Assembly (NCBI GenBank): GCA_963585895.1
Contig: OY757934.1
Coordinates: forward strand, 48,557,027 to 48,621,026
Source: Sepioteuthis lessoniana
Taxonomy: Eukaryota > Mollusca > Cephalopoda > Myopsida > Loliginidae
DNA: 64,000 bases
Direction: 5' to 3'
The notes beneath the pieces are model-generated. The model did not search any database. It had not been told where the DNA came from and saw nothing but the letters and a program-made list of their open reading frames with translations. Shown here one piece after another: positions 12,302 through 20,193 of this stretch (the first letter of the stretch is position 1; each line of letters begins with the position of its first letter). The position numbers and the translations under genes were made by a program.

Positions 12302-12891
12302 TTGCCCAGTTGGCTGGGGCTGTAGAATACACTGGACTGCTTCTCTGCAGAGGGGTAAGACCCCCCCCCCCAACGAGTGTCCTGGATATGACACTAAACA
12401 ATTTGATGGTGAGGTTCCAGCAGTGCTGGAGCTTTGGGGAATGCGGAGCACCCCTTCATTGCCATCACTCCCAGGTCCACTCTGGTCTGGAGTGGTAGCA
12501 CCTGATAGGGCCCTATCTATGGGTTAAATAGAACTCACAGCATACTTATGCTCAACTGAATTGTTTGAGTAAACTGAATAGCTTGAAATAGAAATGTTTT
12601 TCACAATTAAACGGTACTTACATTTAAACCGCGTGCTTATGCTTAACTGAATTATTTGAAATAGACCTTTTTTTTTTCGACATTAAAACTGTATTTTAAC
12701 TTAACTGGATTGTTACATATCACTGCTTGAATAGTTTGAAATAGAAATGTTTTTGACAATTAAACTGTACTTATGCTAAACTGAGTTGTTTGAAATAGAA
12801 TTGAATATTTACATAAAAATGGATTTGGCGTTAAATAACCTATAAGGGTTGATATGCCATAAAACCTAACAAACCAAACCAAACCAAACCA
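12302..12891 (+). mobile_element. SINE-C copy, full length, with 12-bp target duplication
   Basis: SINE-C reference copy. The 5' part (AGTTGGCTGGGGCTGTAGAA, then GAGTGTCCTGGATATGACAC) runs to GGTAGCACCTGATAGGG and CTATGGGTTAAATAGAACT. It is followed by imperfect repeats of a unit containing ACTGAATTGTTTGAAATAGA. The 3' tail is GGCGTTAAATAACC, then GGGTTGATATGCCATAAAA, then (CCAAA)n. ACTATTATTGGA occurs at 12290-12301 and 12892-12903. No clear tRNA head and no ORF. A C-rich run at 12361-12371 is variable between copies. Confidence 0.9.
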
Positions 12892-12903
12892 ACTATTATT
12901 GGA

Positions 12904-13522
12904 ATACTTGTTGATACAGAAGATGTTTAGTCGAGTGCTCAGTCTCCAAGGATCAATATTAACATTAGGCTATACATGATATATTAACATTGTATGAAAT
13001 GGAAAGAAAGACAAAATAGACTCAATCACACATACAAAAACATTTAATGTTCTATATGCACAATATACAGGCAACTGTATTGACAATTTTCCTTAAACTC
13101 CTAGGCAGGGTTACTCAGTTTGGCTTGGTGGTACAACAGCCAACTACCTTCTGCTTTTCTAGAGTTGAACTGTCTCCTTAAATATATGAGGTTATGACTC
13201 CTTGAAAAGAAAGCTGCTTTTCCCACTTCTAAAAAAGCACTAAAAGAAATAAAAAGAAATCAGATTCCTGTCTCTGCATCATCTAAAATATAATCCTTCC
13301 TTTCTATTTTATTATTTTTAAAATTTGCAAATCCAAATTATTTAGCGATTCTTTTGATACTATTATCTGCACACATGAATGTATATGCACGTATATGCTA
13401 CAGATATGCTTATATATACTCATATAGATATACTCACACCTACATACATATACATAGTTTGAAAATCGAAATTTGTACGCACTTGAAAATAGTTAATTTT
13501 TTAGATGTCACCTTTAATTTAA
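12904..13522. other. AT-rich stretch with a possible decayed SINE-B piece, no gene
   Basis: Contains TACAACAGCCAACTACCTTC and TAAATATATGAGGTTATGAC, which resemble 3' extensions found near other SINE copies (13130-13240 compared with 23600-23710). Short CA/TA-rich tract at 13375-13460. Nothing coding. Confidence 0.35.
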
Positions 13523-13746
13523 GTGTCCTCGTGGTGTAATGGTTAAAGTGATGGCCTACGGGATCGTAGTAAGCGAGTTCGAGTCACGCTATTACATTCA
13601 CTTTCAGGCAAATACCCTTGGGAAAGGTATGAACCCCCTTATCCTCCCAGCTATGGGTTAAATAGTACCACTACTGTTCTTCTAGGAGAATAGATTTGGC
13701 ATTAAATAACCTAAAAAGGTTGATATGCCATTAAACAAAGAAACCA
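13523..13746 (+). mobile_element. SINE-A copy
   Basis: SINE-A head CCTCGTGGTGTAATGGTTAA with a degenerate B box (GCGAGTTCGAGTCACGC), then the central block AATACCCTTGGGAAAGGTAT and CAGCTATGGGTTAAATAGTA. The tail is TTAAATAACC, then GGTTGATATGCCATTAAACA. The A- and B-box-like motifs match an internal pol III promoter. Confidence 0.9.
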
Positions 13747-13829
13747 TACATATACATGCATATACACTCTGCTTATATGCATATGCACTCATACACACAC
13801 ACTCACTTAGTGTAACATAGGAAATGGAA

Positions 13830-14300
13830 TTGTGGACCTGAGTTCAAATACTGAATAAGTCTGATCATTTCACTTTTGTAGAAGTCAAATAACAGTGCGG
13901 ATTGGATCTACACCAGTCTACTTGTGTGTCTGACCATTTTCAAGTCAACCAATATTTGACAACTTTGTGCTAATGTCCTTGGAAAAAGCATGACTCCAGC
14001 TCTGGGAAATAGTTTTATTTCTCTCAAGAATGACAAAATGTCATCTATGTTAGCATTTTCAAATAGATCTTTCATATTATTTGTATTGAAAAAGTGTTGT
14101 TTGATAAGCAGGAAAGTTCCATATTCAATGATTAGTAATGAATAATTTTAATAGCCTATCAACCTGTCTGGGTCTTAAACAGGGGTTTTGCGCTAATGCC
14201 CTTTGGGAAGACTTGAATCCATTCCTTCTTCCCTTTCAGCTATGGGTAAATGGAAGGGCAATCTGGGTTCTTTAGACTTCATTAGGTAACTAATTGGCTA
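13830..14300 (+). mobile_element. SINE-B fragments
   Basis: Two degenerate pieces with a GGAAATGGAATTGTGGACCT head, a TGCTAATGTCCTTGGAAAAG central block and a second block near 14185-14260 (TGCCCTTTGGGAAGACTTGA then AGCTATGGGTAAATGGAAGG). Boundaries uncertain. Confidence 0.55.
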
Positions 14301-14955
14301 CCTAATCAAGGCTTAAGATCCCAAGTTGCCCAGATTGGTAAGAGTCCTTTAATGAGTGTCCTGGAGATGTGTTATGGTACCTACCTTATGGACTATAATG
14401 ATCTCTTCCTATTACTATGAATACCGGGAGAATATTCATCTCAGTGTTAAGTTAACTCCAGTCTAACACTTTCGCAGTCAGACTGACGTTCAACACTCTT
14501 TTACCTATGCTGTATTTATACTTTTGTTCAATATACTTGTTTCACGTAATCCCGAGTTCATGTCTTTCTTCTGGACCTTTTACTGGTCTGCAACAATATG
14601 ACACAAAACAATTTGATGGTTAGGCTCCAGTTATGCTGGAGCTTTGGGGAATGTGGAGTACCCCTTCATTGCCATTGCTCCCAGGTCCACTCTGGCCCAA
14701 AGTGGTAGCACCTGATAAGGTACTATCTATGAGTCAAATAGAAATAAACTATGTACTCATGCTAAACTGAATTGTTTGAAATAGAACTGTTTTTGTATGC
14801 TAAACTGAATTGTTTGAAATTGGAATGTTTTGACATTTAACTGTGTGTAAACAAAAAACTAAACTTAATTGTTTGAAACTTTCATCAAAATGACTTAATT
14901 TGGTGTTAAATGACCCGAAAAAAAGTTGATAGGCCATAAAGCAAAACAAACGACC
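14301..14955 (+). mobile_element. SINE-C copy interrupted by a solo LTR
   Basis: The 5' part reads to GAGTGTCCTGGAGATG at 14369. The SINE resumes at 14596 with ATATGACACAAAACAATTTG and continues through GGTAGCACCTGATAAGG, several ACTGAATTGTTTGAAAT units and a TTAAATGACC tail to about 14955. The 226 bases between are an LTR (see next entry). Confidence 0.8.
14370..14595. mobile_element. Solo LTR (226 bp) inside a SINE-C
   Basis: Begins TGTTATGGTACC and ends GGTCTGCAACA, so the termini are TGTT...AACA. It sits precisely within the SINE-C phrase CTGGATATGACAC. The flanking five bases are AGATG (14365-14369) and ATATG (14596-14600), one mismatch, fitting a 5-bp integrase duplication in an old insertion. 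A TATTTATA tract lies at about 14512-14520. No internal retroelement sequence remains. Unrelated in sequence to the LTR at 45810-46036. Confidence 0.8.
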
Positions 14956-15702
14956 AACCTATTAAGAGAAAGAAAACTATGATTGAAACCAGCATTACTC
15001 CATTTAAAAAAATTGACCTTGTGTCTCATTCTCTCTGTGGTGGAGGGGTTGGGTAAATACATATTGATATGCTCGTGTCTACATGCATATGCCTTATTGC
15101 ATCTAAGTGTATAAACCTAGAAAGAGAAAAGCTCATTGTGTCACACCTGGCAGCAGATCTCTGTCTCACTGTTCAATCATAAATATTTATAACTAACAGA
15201 ATCAGCCATTACTTATAGCTGTAAAATCACACCTGCTAACATCCTGCATTGTTAAGACCAACTTTATGTCTGTCAACCAGATTGCAGGTTTCCATTTCAC
15301 TACACCTTATTAAACTGATGACTTTCACCTTTTGACTTTTGGTGTGGTACATTTGGCAACAAATTTAATGGCTGGAATACATTTTTGACTGTAAAATAGA
15401 AATATTTTGGTATTTGACAGTTACAATTCACATTATTGGCATCAGTGAGTATATTGCACAAGTGTGTTTATGAGAGAATTTTTATATTTTCTGATACTTC
15501 TAAAAATGTCTTTTTTTAAAGTTTTAGAAATAATATAGTATTTTTTAATTTTTGATTTTAGGGCCAGGGTATATATATAAAAAAAAAGAGGCACTTTTGA
15601 GGGGTACATAACACAAGACCCAAAATTTTTAAGTGGACTAAAGTTGCATCTTGTCATGCATTAAGTATATTAGGGCAACTCTAGTTATTCCCAGACTAAT
15701 AG
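14956..15702. other. Unassigned stretch, possible LTR-like segment
   Basis: Contains a SINE-B-like 3' piece (15010-15060, TTGACCTTGTGTCTCATTC then GGAGGGGTTGGGTAAATACA). A segment 15137-15356 starts TGTGTCACACC and ends TTTGGCAACA, and could be an LTR, but no duplication is visible. Nothing coding. Confidence 0.35.
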
Positions 15703-16316
15703 TGACCCTGTCAGCTGTGACTGTAGAATAGACCAACTGCATCTCTGCAGAGGGGTAAAACTCCCCTAAAGAGTGTCCTGGATATGACATTAAACAATTT
15801 GATGGTGAGGCCCCAGTAATGCTGAAGCTTTGGGGAATGCAAAGTACTCCTTCATCTCTTCTAGGTAATACCTGATAGGTAGCACCTAATAAGGTCCTAT
15901 CTAGAGTCAAATAGAACTGTTAGACATTTAAACTGTGTACTTCAACATTCAAACTGAGTGCAAATAAATGACTTATGCTAAACTGAATTGCTTGAATTAG
16001 AACTGTTTGATCATTTAACTGTGTAAACAAATGACTGTTTAATTGAATTGTTCATGTTTAATAGCAATACTTGAAAACATTTAACTGTGTGCAAACAAAT
16101 GAGTCAATAGAATTATTTGTATTTGATAGAAATAAGTGAAACCAATTAACTGTGTGCAAAAAAATATGAGCTCAGGCTTGTTTAAAAATGTTATCTACAA
16201 AATGTGTGTAGAAATCATATACCTAATATATATATATATATATATATAAAGGATTTGGCATCAAATAACCTACAATGGTTGATATACCATAAAACCAAAC
16301 CAAGCCAAATAAATCA
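15703..16316 (+). mobile_element. SINE-C copy with target duplication
   Basis: Full SINE-C organisation: GTCAGCTGTGACTGTAGAAT head, GAGTGTCCTGGATATGACAT, the internal repeats (TTGAAAACATTTAACTGTGT units), an embedded (TA)n at 16226-16248 and the shared tail GTTGATATACCATAAAACC. Flanked by AGACTAATAG (15693-15702) and AGACCAATAG (16317-16326), 9 of 10. Confidence 0.85.
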
Positions 16317-16399
16317 AGACCAATAGGGTTAATTTAAACAAGACACTCTGTGGCTTTTCTTATATTCAAGTTGACAGCATTACTACTCATGTGTTTCAG

Positions 16400-16570
16400 T
16401 ACAATTTATATCTTTCTAAAACCTATATATTACTTAAACTTATATAAACTATATATTACTTAAACTTATATATTACTAAACTTTGGATATTACTAAAACC
16501 TATTTATTACTTAAACTTATATATTATTAAAATCTATTTATTACTAAAATCTATATATCATTAAAATTCT
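16400..16570. repeat. Degenerate short tandem repeat, ACTTATATATTACTAAA type
   Basis: Irregular repeats of about 16-20 bases built on TATATTACTTAAACTTATAT run from about 16420 to 16565. Confidence 0.75.
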
Positions 16571-16739
16571 CATTGTTTGAACATAACTATAATGCGGCAT
16601 TAAATGGTGCATGATAGCAACATTCTTTTATTAGATCTATAAATTTAAAATGCTCTTAAAGAATAAGGCAATTTCCAATGCAATTTGTAACTGAATGATA
16701 ATTTTCTCAAGTCTGCATTCATGCTGTACATCATTCTTT

Positions 16740-16951
16740 TAATTCAAATTTTCAATATAATGGAGATAACTATGTTATGCTAATTAGAATCTTTCACTCT
16801 TTCCTAAATAGAAGAATTATCATCAGTATGGACTGCTGTTAATCATAAAATGCTAATTAAAATACTTCACTCCTCTATAAACAGAAACATCAATATCATC
16901 ATAGATAGCTGTTAATTATAAAATGCTAATTAGAATCCTTTACTCTTTCTT
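16740..16951 (+). repeat. 73-bp tandem repeat, left part
   Basis: ATGCTAATTAGAATC-type motifs start at 16777, 16850 and 16923, a period of 73. Each unit also contains CTCTTTCCTAAATAGAAG-like and CATCAATATCATCATAGATA-like blocks. The array is cut at 16952 by an insertion nest and picks up again at about 18455. Confidence 0.85.
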
Positions 16952-17400
16952 GGGGGGTGGTTCCATGGTATAGTGGTTAATGTGCTGGACTGCAACATCA
17001 TGATAAGTGAGTTCAAATTCCAATCATGCTATTATGTTCACTTTCGAAATAATACCCTTGGAAAAGATATGAACTATTTTTATCCGGGGTGTCCTCGTGG
17101 TGTAATGGTTAAAGCGATTGACTGCGGAATCGTTGTACGCGAGTTCGTACTCCAGTCGCGCTATTACATTCACTTTCGGGCAAATACCCTTGGGAAAGGT
17201 ATGAACCCCCTTATCCTCTCAGCTATGGGTTAAATAGCACCACTACTGTTCTTCTAGGAGAATGGCTTTGGCATTAAATAACCTAAAAAGAGTTGATATG
17301 CCATTAAACAAAAGAAACCAAACTATTTTATCCACCCTGCTATGATTTGAATATTACCACTACTGTTCTTCTAAAATAGTGGCTTTGACATTAGATGACC
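16952..17400 (+). mobile_element. SINE-A inserted into another SINE-A
   Basis: The outer copy runs 16952-17085 and 17334-17400. The inner copy (17086-17320) is better preserved, with head TGTCCTCGTGGTGTAATGG, B box GCGAGTTCGTACTCCAG, central block AATACCCTTGGGAAAGGTAT at about 17185 and the full tail. AACTATTTTTATCC at 17072-17085 and AACTATTTTATCC at 17321-17333 are the target duplication, so the order of events is certain. Confidence 0.9.
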
Positions 17401-17485
17401 CCCTCCCCTACACCTTGGTGTAGTAGCTATCGAAAAGGGAGCCTTCGGGTTACCCTCGACTATGGTCGCCAACTTTACTTTACTT
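17401..17485 (+). mobile_element. SINE-D 3' fragment
   Basis: CCCTACACCTTGGTGTAGTA then GGGAGCCTTCGGGTTACCCT and CGCCAACTTTACTTT are the last part of SINE-D. The head is absent. The left junction falls exactly in the outer SINE-A. Confidence 0.85.
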
Positions 17486-18152
17486 ACATGTGCATAAAAA
17501 GAAGAAATAATTGACTGACAACTTTACAAAGGTATAAGTATTTTACTAACCGATGTTAATACATCAACATAAAATAAGACAAATGAAATATTGTTACTAT
17601 CCATAACACTACAGTCTTACCTAGAATGATAATAGCTTTGAACTAAGAGCATACTGGCCAAGCTATTACTGAAGTCTTTCTCTTGCTGAAATCTATCTCT
17701 CAAGAAGTCCACTTGTAACTAGTCTTGCTTACTAGCTAGTCAGGCTACAGCCAGTCAGGCTGTTGACATGGATACCAGAGAAGTCCAGCACTCGTGTTAC
17801 ATTGCTAAGACCGACGCTCCTTGGGCATCAGGGGGCTATCCTCCTAGGCTTTTGGCTGCTCTGGTAGGGCTTAATTTATTGCCTGGTGCCAGAGACATCT
17901 CTTTTTAGGGGAATGCTGATGGAGCCCAAGGCATTTTTAGAATTGCTGGACATGTGTTGGCTACAGACCTGTGCCTGGTTCCCACATTAAAAAGGCTTTG
18001 CGCCAAACTTTGGTGTATGTGGGGTACCAGACAAATACCCAATCTCTCAAGAAGTCCATCCACAAATCGTCCTCCACTCTAACAGCACAGTACCTCTATT
18101 TATACTATCTGGAATTTTGCCATTTTCATTTATTTGCAATTGGTGTTCACAT
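17486..18152 (+). repeat. Repeat X, copy 1 (core inverted relative to copy 2)
   Basis: About 0.67 kb of an unrecognised repeat also present at 31011-31711. Left and right ends align in the same orientation (for example GTACCTCTATTTAT near the right end of both). The core of about 330 bases, roughly 17712-18041, aligns only to the reverse complement of copy 2's core. ATCTCTCAAGAAGTCCA is repeated directly at 17695-17711 and 18042-18058, bounding the core. It has no convincing ORF and is more GC-rich than its surroundings. Confidence 0.75.
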
Positions 18153-18159
18153 GGTAGTG

Positions 18160-18395
18160 GGGAGGTTTTCTCATGGTGTAATGGTTAAAGCGATGGACTG
18201 CAGTAAGCGAGTTTGAATTCCAGTTGTGCTATTATGTTCACTTTTGGACAAATACCCTTGGGAAAGGTATGAACAACCTTATCCTCCCATCTATGGGTTA
18301 AATAGTACCACTACTGTTCTAGAAGGGTGGTTTTGGCATTAAATAACCTACAAAGGTTGATATGCCATTAAACAAAGAAACCAAACCAATCAAAC
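18160..18395 (+). mobile_element. SINE-A copy with target duplication
   Basis: Head TCTCATGGTGTAATGGTTAA, central block AATACCCTTGGGAAAGGTAT, full tail ending AAAGAAACCAAACCAATCAA. GGTAGTG at 18153-18159 and 18396-18402 is a 7-bp duplication. It interrupts the right end of Repeat X copy 1. Confidence 0.85.
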
Positions 18396-18402
18396 GGTAG
18401 TG

Positions 18403-18510
18403 TTTCACTGTATTCTTATATGATAGGTTGATAAGACATTAAAGAAACCAAACCAATTACTCCTTTTTAAATAGAAGCATCAATATCATAATAGATTACT
18501 GTTGGAATTG
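18403..18510 (+). repeat. SINE tail scrap and right part of the 73-bp tandem repeat
   Basis: A 40-base SINE-A tail piece (GGTTGATAAGACATTAAAGA) ends near 18455. From there AATTACTCCTTTTTAAATAGAAGCATCAATATCA resumes the 73-bp unit that stopped at 16951, in two blocks of under 20 bases each that match the left array. Confidence 0.75.
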
Positions 18511-18639
18511 GTTGTTTAGTTTTTATTATTATAATTATCATTATTATTTGTTATGCCTCCTTGGGGATCTTCCCTTTTTATCTTCTTACATTAACCTTGA
18601 AAAAAAGAATCTTTGCATAGAACATATACACTATTAATA

Positions 18640-18684
<45 letters not shown>

Positions 18685-19263
18685 TTAAGTTCTGTTAAGT
18701 AATTCATTTGATAGTTCTGAAAAATTCCCCTGTAATTTCTTTATCTGACCATTATTTCTGAAATCATCCAATTCAATCTTAAAATTTCTTTACGCAATTG
18801 CTGTTTTTGATCTGATTTGGCATTTTTTTCTCCAAAAACATATTACTCTATTTACAAAAAATCCAGACTTAGTTTTTGAAATCAGTGAATTTCCAGTTCA
18901 AGGAGAAATATTAATAAAAATGATTAGAAATGACTTTATTTAAAATTTTTCAATTAGATCACCTCTCATTCTTCTTTCTAGTAGTTAACTCTCTCCAATC
19001 TCTCTCTGTAGCTGTAAACTTTTATTCTTTTTATTAGTTTTGTCATTCTTCTTAGTTATGAATTATTAATTTCTGTAGTTGATGTTAACTGAAACCATAG
19101 GTAAATGAGGCCACTATATCCCAGAAAGTATGCATGAAATAATATGTAATATTTTTCTTATGAAATTACTACCACCATCCTCAACAACAAAAAGAAAATA
19201 TTCTATATTCATTTGTAATACATATTTCTATTTTCTTCTATAATTTTGGATGAATTCTGTCAG
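18511..19263. other. Intron sequence upstream of the first visible SGSH exon
   Basis: AT-rich, with a (TA)n array at 18641-18680 and no recognised element. No exon encoding a sulfatase signal peptide was recognised here. The CTCTCTCCAATCTCTCTCTG pyrimidine run is at 18990-19010. Confidence 0.4.
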
Positions 19264-19396
19264 CTGATGATGCTGGTTTTGAAAGTCAAATCTACAACAA
19301 TTCCATCTGCAAAACTCCAAGCCTGAATTTTCTTGCGAGTCGAAGTGTCATTTTCAATAAAGCTTTTACATCAGTCAGCAGCTGCTCCCCAAGCAG
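19264..19396 (+). CDS. SGSH: SGSH coding exon with the formylglycine motif (second coding exon by homology)
   Basis: The acceptor is TCTGTCAG at 19256-19263. The exon opens with the last two bases of a split Ala codon (GCT), so the previous exon must end in phase 1 with G. It encodes ADDAGFES, then a YNNS glycosylation sequon, and ends [10 protein letters not shown] plus two bases of an Arg codon (AG|A). The Cys codon at 19383-19385 is the one modified to formylglycine in sulfatases. The metal-binding Asp pair lies at the exon's 5' end; human SGSH has ADDGGFES where this has ADDAGFES. Donor is GTGAGT at 19397. A (CA)n(TA)n array begins about 30 bases into the intron. Confidence 0.93.
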
Positions 19397-19425
19397 GTGA
19401 GTTGAGTGTCTTACTTTTATTACCA

Positions 19426-19505
<80 letters not shown>

Positions 19506-20132
19506 CAGTGTATGGTTGTCACTATCTCACTTGGTGGGTTTGTGGCAGACCAAATGCAGTATAATTTGGAGAGTGCTCAATGTCTGTGATAGAGCAATTA
19601 TGTAATAATAATAGTTGATAAATATATATTAGTTTTTATATATATTTATTTAATAGTATGGAATATATATATATATATATATATACATATTTATTAAATA
19701 GCATGGATGTTTATCTGTGACATAGGGTTAGGCGGCATGAAACCCTGGGTCGCAGATAAACAACCATGCTATTAAATAAAGTTAAGTAAAGTTGGCGACC
19801 TTAGTCGAGGGTGACCCAAAGGCTCCCTTTTCAATAGCTACGATACCGAGGTGTAGGGGATGGTGCTATTCCTTTCCCTGGATTGCTCCACTTTACCCTT
19901 AATCCTAATCTTTAATGCTGAGTGCTAAGCAAGGCGGCATCAAGTACCATTTTTTGAGTATTTGGTATGACTTGAGCTGGGATTGAACCCCAGTCTCCCG
20001 GACCATTTGCAAACACTCTACTCATTAGGCCAATGGCCTGGTTGCTATTAAATAAATATATATAAAAATTAATGTATATTTATTTATTATTATCATTTTA
20101 TATATATATAATGTATATTCATTTATTATTAT

Positions 20133-20193
<61 letters not shown>

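Noticed and set aside
11868..12451. ORFs containing runs of X
   Set aside because: They cross the 200-N gap and a SINE-C copy.
13523..13600. tRNA-like A and B boxes
   Set aside because: They are heads of SINE-A, B and D copies. No cloverleaf with a full acceptor stem was found, and the sequence continues into a SINE body.
15137..15356. Possible third LTR (TGTGTCACACC...TTTGGCAACA)
   Set aside because: The left edge overlaps a SINE-B-like phrase also found at 24500 and no target duplication is visible.
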